DNA of 64,000 nt from Actinotalea lenta. Lineage in GTDB: Bacteria > Actinomycetota > Actinomycetes > Actinomycetales > Cellulomonadaceae. The stretch lies in the NCBI RefSeq assembly GCF_030586465.1, contig NZ_JAUQYP010000001.1, positions 2,088,981-2,152,980 of the forward strand. Reading direction: 5' to 3'. The notes below the pieces were generated by a model, which searched no databases, was not told the DNA's origin, and worked only from the letters and a program-made list of their open reading frames with translations. Positions 34,803-42,837 of this stretch are shown piece by piece; positions within the stretch are counted from its first letter, which is position 1; every line of letters starts with the position of its first letter. Position numbers and translations under genes: made by a program.

Positions 34803-36386
34803 GTGAGTGTGCGTCGGGTGATGGGCATCGAGACCGAGTACGGCGTCCTGCAGCCCGGACGGCCGCAGGCGAACCCGATGGTGCTGTCCAGCCACGTCGT
34901 CAGCGTGTATGCCGCGGTGCACGCGCGGTCCCGCGCGCGTTGGGACTATGCGGACGAGGACCCGCTGGCCGACGCACGCGGCTTCCGGCTCGCGCGCGCC
35001 GCTGCGCATCCGTCGATGGTCACCGACGACCCGGAGCGGCCCGCGCCGTCCGGGGACGAGGAGACCTTGGGCGCGTCGGCCATGGAGCGGCCCACGGTCG
35101 AGGAGTACGACGACCCGGGCGCCGCCACGTCGATCCTGTCCAACGGCGCGCGGCTGTACGTCGACCACGCGCACCCCGAGTACTCCTCGCCGGAGGTGAC
35201 CACGCCCCTGGACGCCGTGGTGTGGGACAAGGCCGGCGAGCGGGTGATGCTGGCCGCAGCGCGCGCGTGCGCCGACAGCCCCGCGCTGCCGGACGTCGTG
35301 CTGTACAAGAACAACGTCGACGGCAAGGGCGCGTCCTACGGCACCCACGAGAACTACCTGGTCGACCGCGCTCTGCCGTTCCCGGTGCTCGCGGCCCAGC
35401 TGATGCCCTTCCTGGCCACGCGTCAGGTGTTCGCCGGCGCCGGACGGGTCGGGCTGGGCCCCAACGGCCAGCGTCCCGGCTTCCAGATCTCCCAGCGCGC
35501 GGACTACATCGAGGCGGAGGTCGGCCTGGAGACCACGTTGCGCCGCCCGATCGTCAACACGCGGGACGAGCCGCACGCCGACCGCGCCAGGTGGCGTCGC
35601 CTGCACCTGATCCTGGGTGACGCCACGATGCTCGAGGTGGCCACCTGGCTGCGGGTCGGGACCACCTCCCTGGTGCTGTCCGTGCTGGAGCAGGCGGGTC
35701 CGGAGGGCGTCCCCGAGCTCGCGGCGCTCGCCCTGGAGGACCCGGTCGACGCGGTGCACCGGATCAGCCACGACCCTGGGCTGACCGCGCGCGTGGAGCT
35801 GGTGGACGGGCGCCGGCTGACCGCGCTGGAGATCCAGCAGGAGGTCCTCGCCGTCGTGCGGGGCCGCCTGTCCGACCCCGAGGCCGACGAGGTCCTGGAC
35901 AGGTGGGCCTCGGTGCTGGACCGGCTCGGTCGCGATCCGGGGCTCTGTGCCCGAGAGGTCGAGTGGGTGGCCAAGCTGCGGCTCCTCGAGGGCATGGCGC
36001 GCCGCGATCACCTGGCCTGGGACAACCCGCGGCTCGCCGCGATGGACTTCCAGTGGTCCGACGTGCGTCCGGAACGGGGCCTGTACCACCGCCTCGTCGC
36101 GGCCGGTGCCGTCGAGCGGCTCACGACCGATGCGCAGGTCGAGCGGGCCGTGCACGAGCCCCCGGCGGACACCCGCGCCTACTTCCGCGGCACCGTCGTG
36201 CGACGGTTCGCCGATGCGGTCCGGGCCGCGAGCTGGGACTCGGTCGTGCTCGACGTGCCGAGCTCGCCCACGTTGCAGCGGATCCCGCTGCGCGACCCGT
36301 GGCGCGGTACGCAGGCGCACGTGGGAGAGCTGCTGCGGTCCTGCCCCGACGCCGAGGCCCTGGTCGCCCGGCTGGTGCCGCGCTGA
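34803..36386 (+). CDS. dop: Pup deamidase/depupylase Dop
   Basis: A 527-residue carboxylate-amine-ligase-fold enzyme, paralogue of PafA (38879). It removes Pup from proteins and, where Pup ends in Gln, deamidates it. Motifs: V-M-G-I-E-T-E-Y-G-V at the start, S-N-G-A-R-L-Y-V-D-H-A-H-P-E-Y-S-S-P-E, K-N-N-V-D-G-K-G-A-S-Y-G-T-H-E-N-Y and [13 protein letters not shown]. The long segment before S-N-G (about residues 40-112) holds the Dop-loop absent from PafA. Because Pup here already ends in Glu, depupylation is probably its main task. Confidence 0.96.
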   Translation: MSVRRVMGIETEYGVLQPGRPQANPMVLSSHVVSVYAAVHARSRARWDYADEDPLADARGFRLARAAAHPSMVTDDPERPAPSGDEETLGASAMERPTVEEYDDPGAATSILSNGARLYVDHAHPEYSSPEVTTPLDAVVWDKAGERVMLAAARACADSPALPDVVLYKNNVDGKGASYGTHENYLVDRALPFPVLAAQLMPFLATRQVFAGAGRVGLGPNGQRPGFQISQRADYIEAEVGLETTLRRPIVNTRDEPHADRARWRRLHLILGDATMLEVATWLRVGTTSLVLSVLEQAGPEGVPELAALALEDPVDAVHRISHDPGLTARVELVDGRRLTALEIQQEVLAVVRGRLSDPEADEVLDRWASVLDRLGRDPGLCAREVEWVAKLRLLEGMARRDHLAWDNPRLAAMDFQWSDVRPERGLYHRLVAAGAVERLTTDAQVERAVHEPPADTRAYFRGTVVRRFADAVRAASWDSVVLDVPSSPTLQRIPLRDPWRGTQAHVGELLRSCPDAEALVARLVPR

Positions 36387-36418
36387 CCGTGCGGATGCGG
36401 CCCCCTCGCCGACACCCC

Positions 36419-36424
36419 TAGCGT
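36419..36424 (+). promoter_or_regulatory. -10 hexamer TAGCGT, leaderless DUF6629 gene
   Basis: TAGCGT ends 7 nt before ATG 36432. Confidence 0.5.
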
Positions 36425-36431
36425 CGCGGGC

Positions 36432-37106
36432 ATGTGCTTCTCAGCGCCCGCCGACCTCGTCGCCGGCATCGTGATCGCCGGTGTCGGCGTCGACACCCTG
36501 CGGCACGTGCGGCACCACCGCGAGGCCGCCCTCGCCGGTCTGCCCGTGCTGTTCGGGGTGCATCAGCTCATGGAGGTGCCGGTGTGGCTGGGCCTGGACG
36601 GTTACGCGGGTGTCGCGCACGGGTTCGCCGTCGCGTACCTGCTGGTCGCGTTCGGGGTGGTTCCGTGGGTGGTGCCGCTGGCCATCGCACGGCTGGAGCC
36701 GGAGCCCGGTCGGGCGCGGTTCATGGCCGCGACGGTCGTGCTGGGTGCGGCCGTGGCGGTGGCTCTGCTGGTGCCGACGCTCACGCGGGGTGTGTCCACG
36801 GCGGACGGCGGCGCCTTCGTGGACTACCGCACCCACCTCGTGCTCGCGGGGCCGCTGACGGTCGCGTACGTCGTGGCGACGTGCGGAGCGTTGCTGGCGT
36901 CCTCCGACCGGGTGGTGGTCTGGTACGGAGTGGCCAACCTGGTGGCCGTGGTGGCTCTCGCCGTGCTGCTGACGTCGGGCGTGGTGTCGCTGTGGTGCGT
37001 GTGGGCGGCGGTGACGAGCATCGCGATCGCGGTCCACCTGCGGCGCCTGCACCGGGCCCACGCCGGCGGGCGGCCCGCGACGCGCACGGGGACACCGCAC
37101 GCCTAG
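36432..37106 (+). CDS. DUF6629 family membrane protein
   Basis: A 224-residue integral membrane protein with about seven helices. It starts M-C-F-S-A-P-A-D-L-V-A-G, the Cys-Phe-Ser-Ala start typical of DUF6629, and has G-V-H-Q-L-M-E-V-P-V-W near residue 38. Function unknown. It lies between dop and pup, where I know of no standard component of the Pup-proteasome system, and has its own leaderless promoter. Its stop codon is inside the -10 hexamer of the pup promoter. It may be a passenger or a membrane partner of the system; nothing in the sequence decides. Confidence 0.78.
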   Translation: MCFSAPADLVAGIVIAGVGVDTLRHVRHHREAALAGLPVLFGVHQLMEVPVWLGLDGYAGVAHGFAVAYLLVAFGVVPWVVPLAIARLEPEPGRARFMAATVVLGAAVAVALLVPTLTRGVSTADGGAFVDYRTHLVLAGPLTVAYVVATCGALLASSDRVVVWYGVANLVAVVALAVLLTSGVVSLWCVWAAVTSIAIAVHLRRLHRAHAGGRPATRTGTPHA

Positions 37107-37109
37107 GAT
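37104..37109 (+). promoter_or_regulatory. -10 hexamer TAGGAT of pup-prcB-prcA-pafA
   Basis: TAGGAT overlaps the DUF6629 stop codon and stands 67 nt before the pup ATG. The leader of about 60 nt carries GAGAGGAGG at 37163-37171, a near-perfect ribosome-binding site fitting high Pup synthesis. Confidence 0.5.
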
Positions 37110-37176
37110 CGGGACAGGGACGGGCGACCGGCCCGGTGCGCCGGTGCCCCCGGTCCACCCTCGAGAGGAGGCCACC

Positions 37177-37365
37177 ATGGCGACCGAGCAGCAGCGCCCA
37201 CGGCGCGACGACCACGAGCCCGACGACGCCGCCACCCCACCGCCGGCACCGCAGGCGCAGCAGCAGGACTCCGAGGTGGACGACCTGCTCGACGAGATCG
37301 ACGACGTCCTGGAGTCCAACGCCGAGTCGTTCGTGCGCGGGTTCGTCCAGAAGGGCGGCGAGTGA
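37177..37365 (+). CDS. pup: Prokaryotic ubiquitin-like protein Pup (GGE end)
   Basis: A 62-residue intrinsically disordered modifier. The N-terminal half is polar and Pro/Gln-rich. The helix-forming ARC-binding part is V-D-D-L-L-D-E-I-D-D-V-L-E-S-N-A-E-S-F-V. The end F-V-Q-K-G-G-E bears the C-terminal Glu that PafA ligates to lysines. Many actinobacteria encode GGQ and need Dop to deamidate it; here Glu is encoded directly. ATG 37177 follows GAGAGGAGG by 5 nt. prcB starts immediately after the stop codon. Confidence 0.97.
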   Translation: MATEQQRPRRDDHEPDDAATPPPAPQAQQQDSEVDDLLDEIDDVLESNAESFVRGFVQKGGE

Positions 37366-38181
37366 GTGCCTGATCTCCCCGGCCGGCTGCCGGCGTCCTT
37401 CACCACGCCCGGGAACGCCTCGTTCGTCGACTTCCTGGCGAGCCACGACCCGTCGCTGCTGCCCGCGGGTCGCGGTCTGCCCCCCGGCGAGCTGCCGGCG
37501 AGCCCGCACGGCACCACGATCGTGGCGCTGCGGCACGCCGGCGGTGTGGTGATGGCCGGTGACCGCCGGGCGACGGCCGGATCGATGATCGCCTCCCGCC
37601 AGATCGAGAAGGTTCACCCGGCCGACCACTACTCGGCCATCGGCATCGCGGGGACCGCCGGACTCGCGCTGGAGCTGGTCCGGCTCTTCCAGCTCGAGCT
37701 CGAGCACTACGAGAAGATCGAGGGCGCCGTGCTGTCGCTCGACGGCAAGGCCAACCGGCTGGCCACGATGGTGCGCGGCGGTCTCGGCCTGGCGATGCAG
37801 GGGCTGGCCGTGCTGCCCCTCTTCGGGGGGTACGACGCCGACCGGGGCGCGGGGCGGATCTTCTCCTACGACGTGACCGGCGGCCGCTACGAGGAGTCCG
37901 ACCACCACGCGGTCGGCTCGGGCTCGGTGTTCGCGCGAGGTTCGCTCAAGAAGCTGTGGCGGCCCCGGCTGCCGGAGGGCGACGCGATCGAGGTCGCGGT
38001 GCACGCCCTGGTCGACGCCGCCGACGACGACTCGGCGACGGGAGGGCCGGATCTCGTGCGGCGGATCTGGCCGACGGTCGCCGTGGTGGACATGGACGGC
38101 TACCGGGCCGTGGGTCCCGACGAGCTGGCCGACGTCGTCGCGCGGGTGGACGCGGCCAGGCGGGAGGATGAGCAGCGATGA
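37366..38181 (+). CDS. prcB: 20S proteasome beta subunit PrcB
   Basis: A 271-residue precursor of the catalytic proteasome subunit. The propeptide spans residues 1-49. Autocleavage before Thr50 in P-H-G-T-T-I-V-A-L would expose the nucleophile. [12 protein letters not shown] follows with the conserved Asp, and [18 protein letters not shown] complete the Ntn fold. GTG 37366 adjoins the pup stop with no gap, and the gene ends overlapping prcA (ATGA), which favours equal synthesis of beta and alpha subunits. Confidence 0.97.
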   Translation: MPDLPGRLPASFTTPGNASFVDFLASHDPSLLPAGRGLPPGELPASPHGTTIVALRHAGGVVMAGDRRATAGSMIASRQIEKVHPADHYSAIGIAGTAGLALELVRLFQLELEHYEKIEGAVLSLDGKANRLATMVRGGLGLAMQGLAVLPLFGGYDADRGAGRIFSYDVTGGRYEESDHHAVGSGSVFARGSLKKLWRPRLPEGDAIEVAVHALVDAADDDSATGGPDLVRRIWPTVAVVDMDGYRAVGPDELADVVARVDAARREDEQR

Positions 38182-38876
38182 GCATGCCGTTCTACGTCTC
38201 GCCCGAGCAGCTGATGAAGGACCGGGCGGACTACGCGCGCAAGGGCATCGCCCGGGGCCGGTCGGTCGTGGTGGTCGGCTACGACGAGGGGATCGCGTTC
38301 GCCACCGAGAACCCGTCGGCCGCGCTGCACAAGATCTCCGAGATCTACGACCGGATCGCGTTCGCCGCGGTGGGCAAGTACAACGAGTTCGAGAACCTCA
38401 GGGTCGCCGGTATCCGCTACGCGGACCTGCGCGGCTACTCCTACGACCGGTCCGACGTCAGCGCGCGGGCCCTCGCCAACGCCTACGCCCAGACACTGGG
38501 CACGGTGTTCACCACCGAGTCCAAGCCGCTGGAGGTCGAGCTTGCCGTGGCCGAGGTCGGCGCGACGCCGGACGCGGACCAGATCTACCGCCTGTCCTAC
38601 GACGGATCGGTGAGCGACGAGCGCCGCTTCGTGGTCATGGGGGGCCAGGCCGACCAGCTCACCGCGCGGATGGAGGACGGCTGGCGCGCGGGCATGGACC
38701 TGGGCGGTGCGGTGAGCCTCGCGGTGGCCGCCCTGGGCAGCCACGGTGAGGACGAGCCCCGGCGGATCGAGCCGGGCCAGCTCGAGGTCGCCGTGCTGGA
38801 CCGGACGCGACCCCGCCGGGCCTTCCGCCGGCTGCGCACCGACGCGGTCGCCGATCTCCTCGCCGCAGGGGCCTGA
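38178..38876 (+). CDS. prcA: 20S proteasome alpha subunit PrcA
   Basis: A 232-residue non-catalytic proteasome ring subunit that gates the chamber and docks ARC. It starts [27 protein letters not shown] (gate and H0 helix), followed by [16 protein letters not shown] and [10 protein letters not shown]. The lysine in A-V-G-K-Y-N, which forms part of the ARC docking pocket in the family, is retained. ATG 38178 overlaps the prcB stop by 4 nt. Confidence 0.97.
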   Translation: MSMPFYVSPEQLMKDRADYARKGIARGRSVVVVGYDEGIAFATENPSAALHKISEIYDRIAFAAVGKYNEFENLRVAGIRYADLRGYSYDRSDVSARALANAYAQTLGTVFTTESKPLEVELAVAEVGATPDADQIYRLSYDGSVSDERRFVVMGGQADQLTARMEDGWRAGMDLGGAVSLAVAALGSHGEDEPRRIEPGQLEVAVLDRTRPRRAFRRLRTDAVADLLAAGA

Positions 38877-38878
38877 GG

Positions 38879-40240
38879 GTGGACCGCCGGATCTTCGGGC
38901 TGGAGACCGAGTACGGCGTCACCTGTGCCGTACCGACCGGTCGGGGGCTCTCCGCCGACGAGGTCGCCCGGTACCTGTTCCGCAAGGTCGTCGCATGGGG
39001 ACGGTCGTCCAACGTGTTCCTGCGCAACGGCTCCCGGCTGTACCTGGACGTCGGTTCGCACCCGGAGTACGCCACCGCGGAGTGCGACTCGATCCGGCAG
39101 CTGATAGCGCACGACCGGGGCGGCGAGCTGGTCCTGGAAGGTCTGGTCGCGGATGCGCAGCAGCGTCTGGCCAACGAGGGCGTCCCCGGCACGATCCACC
39201 TGTTCAAGAACAACACCGACTCGGCGGGCAACTCCTACGGCTGCCACGAGAACTACCTGGTGCGACGCAAGGGCGACTTCAGCCGGATCGCAGACGTGCT
39301 CGTGCCGTTCCTCATCACCCGGCAGGTGCTGACCGGCGCGGGCAAGGTGCTGCCGACCCCGCGGGGCGCGGTCTACACGTTGTCCCAACGGGCCGACCAC
39401 ATCTGGGAGTCGGTCTCCAGCGCGACCACCCGCTCCCGGCCGATCATCAACACGCGCGACGAGCCGCACGCCGACGCGGAGCAGTACCGCCGCCTGCACG
39501 TCATCGTCGGCGACTCCTCGATGGCGGAGCCCACCACGATGCTCAAGGTCGGCGCGACCGACCTCATGCTCCGGATGGTCGAGGCGGGCCTGCCCATGCG
39601 GGACCTCGCGCTGGAGAACCCGATGCGGGCGATCCGCGAGATCAGCCACGACCTGACCGGGACGGTCCCGGTGGGGCTCGCGACCGGGAGGACGGCCTCG
39701 GCCCTGGACATCCAGGACGAGCTGTACCGGCGTGCGAAGGACTTCGCGGACGCCGAGCTGGACACCACCGGGGAGGTCGGGCGCGTGCTGGAGCTGTGGG
39801 AGCGAGGCCTCGCGGCGGTGCGCTCGGGCGACCTGACCGCCGTGGAGCGCGAGCTCGACTGGGTGATCAAGCTGCGGCTCGTGCAGCGGTACCAGGCCAA
39901 GCACCAGATCTCCCTGGACGACCCGCGGATCGCCCGGCTCGACCTCGCCTACCACGACATCTCGCGCACCGAGGGCCTGTACCACCTGCTCGCCCAGCGC
40001 GGCCTGGTGGACCGCGTGATCAGCGATGTGGAGGCCTTCGAGGCGACCGCCACCCCTCCGCAGACCACGCGGGCGAAGCTGCGCGGGGACTTCGTGCGCC
40101 GTGCGCAGGAGGCGCGACGGGACTACACGGTCGACTGGGTGCACCTCAAGCTCAACGACCAGGCCCAGCGCACCGTGCTGTGCAAGGACCCGTTCGCGAA
40201 CGTCGACGAGCGGGTGGACCGCCTGCTCGAGTCGATGTGA
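38879..40240 (+). CDS. pafA: Pup-protein ligase PafA
   Basis: A 453-residue ATP-dependent ligase that phosphorylates the Pup C-terminal Glu and joins it to substrate lysines. Motifs: [12 protein letters not shown] (ATP/Mg Glu), [19 protein letters not shown] (with the catalytic Asp), [17 protein letters not shown] and [11 protein letters not shown]. It lacks the Dop-loop insertion seen at 34803. GTG 38879 follows prcA by 2 nt, so it belongs to the same transcript. Confidence 0.97.
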   Translation: MDRRIFGLETEYGVTCAVPTGRGLSADEVARYLFRKVVAWGRSSNVFLRNGSRLYLDVGSHPEYATAECDSIRQLIAHDRGGELVLEGLVADAQQRLANEGVPGTIHLFKNNTDSAGNSYGCHENYLVRRKGDFSRIADVLVPFLITRQVLTGAGKVLPTPRGAVYTLSQRADHIWESVSSATTRSRPIINTRDEPHADAEQYRRLHVIVGDSSMAEPTTMLKVGATDLMLRMVEAGLPMRDLALENPMRAIREISHDLTGTVPVGLATGRTASALDIQDELYRRAKDFADAELDTTGEVGRVLELWERGLAAVRSGDLTAVERELDWVIKLRLVQRYQAKHQISLDDPRIARLDLAYHDISRTEGLYHLLAQRGLVDRVISDVEAFEATATPPQTTRAKLRGDFVRRAQEARRDYTVDWVHLKLNDQAQRTVLCKDPFANVDERVDRLLESM

Positions 40241-40301
40241 GGACTCCGTGAGGACCCCGTGCGCCGTCCCTGCCCGGTGGCCGGGGGTCGGCGATCACGC
40301 A

Positions 40302-40307
40302 CTACAG
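40302..40307 (+). promoter_or_regulatory. -10 hexamer TACAGT before FKBP-hisF
   Basis: TACAGT lies 58 nt before GTG 40366. The leader includes a stable hairpin and a GGGGAGG site. Confidence 0.4.
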
Positions 40308-40310
40308 TGA

Positions 40311-40340
40311 CTCGGCCGGCCCCGTACGCGGGCACGGCCG
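40311..40340 (+). terminator. Stable hairpin between pafA and FKBP gene
   Basis: An outer stem of CGGCCG with CGGCCG (plus a T-G pair) and an inner stem GCCC/GGGC, one bulged A and a 7-nt loop. It may end the proteasome transcript or, if the TACAGT promoter is used, shape the leader of the next operon. Confidence 0.45.
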
Positions 40341-40365
40341 GAGGGACCACCCGGGGAGGCGACAG

Positions 40366-41250
40366 GTGCGGCGACGGCTGACGGCCGCGCTGGCCGCCGT
40401 GGTGATCGTCGGCGGCCTGGCGAGCGGATGCAGCGCGCCTGGCAACCCGACCCCCAGCGTGGAGGTGGCGGGCGAGCCGGGGAAGGCGCCGGAGCTGCAC
40501 TTCACGACGCCGCTCGACGTGCCCCGTCAGCGGGTCCGGGTGCTGGCGCCCGGGGACGGGCCGGAGCTCGCCGACGGCCACCCCGTGCTGCTGGACTTCT
40601 ACGCGGAGTCCGCACAGGACGGCTCCGTGATCGCTGAGACGTACTCCGGCGAGCCCCGTGCCTACACCATGTCGCCGGACTCCCTGGGTCCCGACCTGTA
40701 CAACGCCCTGCACGGTCGGCACGTGGGTGCGCGGATCCTCCAGGAGGCCCCGGGCCGCGAGGGGTATCCCGCGACCGTGGCGGTCTACGACATCCTGCCG
40801 ACCCGGGCCAGCGGCGAGACGGTGTCGCCTCGGCGGGGCCTGCCCACGGTGACGCGTGGCCCGAACGGCAAGCCCACCGTGTCGGTACCTGACGCCGACC
40901 CACCGACCGACGTGGTCGCCCAGCCCCTGATCAGGGGTGACGGCCCGCAGGTCGAACCGGGTCAGGTCATCACCGTGCAGTACGTCGGGGTGACCTGGTC
41001 GGACGGCAAGGTGTTCGACTCGACGTGGGCCGACGGGAAGCTGCCGGCCGACTTCCCGATCGGGGTTGGCTCGCTGCCCAAGGGCTGGGACGAGGGTCTC
41101 CTCGAGCAGACCGTGGGCTCCCAGGTCCTCCTCGTCCTGCCGCCCGGTGCCGGTTTCGCCGGGACCGAGAAGGACCTGTCCGACCAGACCGTCGTCTTCG
41201 TGGTCGACATCCTCGCCGCGCGCGGCGGGATCGAGGGAGGTACGTCGTGA
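40366..41250 (+). CDS. FKBP-type peptidyl-prolyl isomerase lipoprotein
   Basis: A 294-residue exported foldase. The signal peptide ends in lipobox L-A-S-G-C22, so the mature protein is probably lipid-anchored outside the membrane. The C-terminal FKBP domain (about 178-290) has [34 protein letters not shown] and V-V-F-V-V-D-I-L. The middle (about 45-150) looks like a degenerate second FKBP unit. Equivalent genes follow pafA in other actinobacteria. GTG 40366 has GGGGAGG upstream, and the stop overlaps hisF (GTGA). Confidence 0.88.
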   Translation: MRRRLTAALAAVVIVGGLASGCSAPGNPTPSVEVAGEPGKAPELHFTTPLDVPRQRVRVLAPGDGPELADGHPVLLDFYAESAQDGSVIAETYSGEPRAYTMSPDSLGPDLYNALHGRHVGARILQEAPGREGYPATVAVYDILPTRASGETVSPRRGLPTVTRGPNGKPTVSVPDADPPTDVVAQPLIRGDGPQVEPGQVITVQYVGVTWSDGKVFDSTWADGKLPADFPIGVGSLPKGWDEGLLEQTVGSQVLLVLPPGAGFAGTEKDLSDQTVVFVVDILAARGGIEGGTS

Positions 41251-42017
41251 CCGTGGCCGTACGCGTCATCCCGTGCCTGGACGTGGACGCCGGCAGGGTC
41301 GTCAAGGGCGTGAAGTTCGCCGACCTGCGCGATGCCGGCGACCCCGTCGAGCTCGCACGGCGCTACGACGCCGAGGGCGCGGACGAGGTGACCTTCCTGG
41401 ACGTGTCGGCCTCGTCGGGCAACCGTGAGACCACGTACGACGTCGTGCGCCGCACCGCGGAGGAGGTCTTCGTCCCGCTGACGGTGGGCGGTGGCGTGCG
41501 TTCGGCCGAGGACGTCGACCGGCTGCTGCGGGCCGGCGCGGACAAGGTGGGCGTGAACACCGCCGCGATCGCCCGGCCCGAGCTGGTGGCCGAGATCGCC
41601 GAACGGTTCGGCAGCCAGGTGCTGGTCCTGTCGGTCGACGCCCGGCGGGTCGTGGACGGACCGCCCACCCCGTCGGGCTACGAGGTGACCACGCACGGAG
41701 GTCGGCAGGGGACCGGCATCGACGCCGTGGCGTGGGCGAAGCGGGCCGTCGAGCTGGGCGCGGGCGAGGTGCTGCTGAACTCGATGGACGCCGACGGCAC
41801 GACCGCCGGGTTCGACCTCGAGATGCTCGCCGACGTGCGGCGCGAGATCGCGGTCCCGCTCATCGCGAGCGGTGGTGCCGGGACGCCGGAGCACTTCGTG
41901 GCAGCGGCTCAGGCCGGTGCGGACGCGCTGCTCGCGGCGAGCGTGTTCCATTTCGGGGTGCTGACCGTGGGCCAGGTCAAGGCCGCGCTGCGGGCTGCGG
42001 GCGTCGTGGTGCGCTGA
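41247..42017 (+). CDS. hisF: Imidazole glycerol phosphate synthase subunit HisF
   Basis: A 256-residue TIM-barrel cyclase that, with HisH, turns PRFAR and ammonia into imidazole glycerol phosphate and AICAR. The catalytic acids are Asp12 (R-V-I-P-C-L-D) and Asp131 (L-S-V-D-A-R). Phosphate-binding glycine turns are seen in V-G-G-G-V-R and A-S-G-G-A-G. HisH is not in the window. GTG 41247 has GGGAGG 6 nt upstream and overlaps the FKBP stop, so it is coupled to an exported foldase; the two jobs look unrelated. Confidence 0.96.
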   Translation: MTVAVRVIPCLDVDAGRVVKGVKFADLRDAGDPVELARRYDAEGADEVTFLDVSASSGNRETTYDVVRRTAEEVFVPLTVGGGVRSAEDVDRLLRAGADKVGVNTAAIARPELVAEIAERFGSQVLVLSVDARRVVDGPPTPSGYEVTTHGGRQGTGIDAVAWAKRAVELGAGEVLLNSMDADGTTAGFDLEMLADVRREIAVPLIASGGAGTPEHFVAAAQAGADALLAASVFHFGVLTVGQVKAALRAAGVVVR

Positions 42018-42029
42018 GGCCGGCGACCC

Positions 42030-42683
42030 TCACACGCGGCGCACGTCAGCCTGCATCTGCGCCACGGCCGGCGGGGCGCCCTCGAGCGTGACGTCCGCCG
42101 CCGACGTTCGCCCGTAGGCGTGCAGCACGAGCTCGCCGACGGAGCCGCGCAGGACCAGGTCGGCGTCCGGGTCGACGGGCCGACGGCCGACCCGGGCGGT
42201 GCGCCCCGGCGCAGCCAGCACGAGGCCGTGCGTGCGCAGCCAGTCGCGGTACAGCAGCCGTGCCGACCGCGTCAGGGCGCGCCACAGCGCGTCCTCCTGC
42301 GCCGCCGGGAGCGTCCTGGCCGGGACCGGGCCGGCCCCGCGCCGGACGTCTTCGGCATGTACGAAGAGCTCGACGTGCTGGACCAGGTCCCCGGCCCAGC
42401 GCAGCGGTGACCACGCGGGCGGACCCTGGCGCACCTGGGTCACGAGCGCTGCGAAGCCGGCGGGGTCGGTGGCTGCGTCCCCGGTCTTGAGGGTGAGTCG
42501 TGACGTGCGAGCCGTGAGTGGGGGTAGGGCGATCCCCGCGGCTGCCAGCGGCGAACGCTCGCGCAGCACGACGTGCGCGGCCAGGTGCTCGGCTCGCCAG
42601 CCCTCGCACAGGGTGGGCGTCCCGGGACCGGCAGCGGCCAAGGCGTCGGCGAGGACGGCTCGCTCGGAGCGGTGCCAGCTCAT
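42030..42683 (-). CDS. TIGR03085-family DinB-like protein
   Basis: A 217-residue actinobacterial protein of the DinB/mycothiol-dependent-isomerase fold. It starts H-R-S-E-R-A-V-L-A-D-A-L and has L-C-E-G-W-R-A-E-H-L-A-A-H-V-V-L-R-E-R and Q-H-V-E-L-F-V-H-A-E-D-V, supplying the three-His metal site typical of the fold. The reaction is unknown; the fold suggests a thiol- or metal-dependent step. CAGCAT 6 nt before ATG 42683 suggests a leaderless message. It is convergent with hisF. Confidence 0.82.
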   Translation of the reverse strand: MSWHRSERAVLADALAAAGPGTPTLCEGWRAEHLAAHVVLRERSPLAAAGIALPPLTARTSRLTLKTGDAATDPAGFAALVTQVRQGPPAWSPLRWAGDLVQHVELFVHAEDVRRGAGPVPARTLPAAQEDALWRALTRSARLLYRDWLRTHGLVLAAPGRTARVGRRPVDPDADLVLRGSVGELVLHAYGRTSAADVTLEGAPPAVAQMQADVRRV

Positions 42684-42689
42684 GGGCCC

Positions 42690-42695
42690 ATGCTG
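42690..42695 (-). promoter_or_regulatory. -10 hexamer CAGCAT, leaderless TIGR03085 gene
   Basis: Minus-strand CAGCAT, 6 nt before ATG 42683. Confidence 0.4.
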
Positions 42696-42768
42696 GCACG
42701 CCCGTGGCGCCGCGGCCCGTGCAGGCCCGTCCTGTCGAATCGATCCATCCCGGCTCTGCCCTGGCGCC

Positions 42769-42774
42769 TACGAT
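42769..42774 (+). promoter_or_regulatory. -10 hexamer TACGAT of the ABC exporter operon
   Basis: TACGAT lies 63 nt before GTG 42838. The leader carries GGGAGAG about 5 nt before the start. Confidence 0.4.
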
Positions 42775-42837
42775 GTCCGGGCGACGTGCGGCCCGGCCCG
42801 GGGATGCGTCGCCCCAACGACCGCGACGGGAGAGCCC

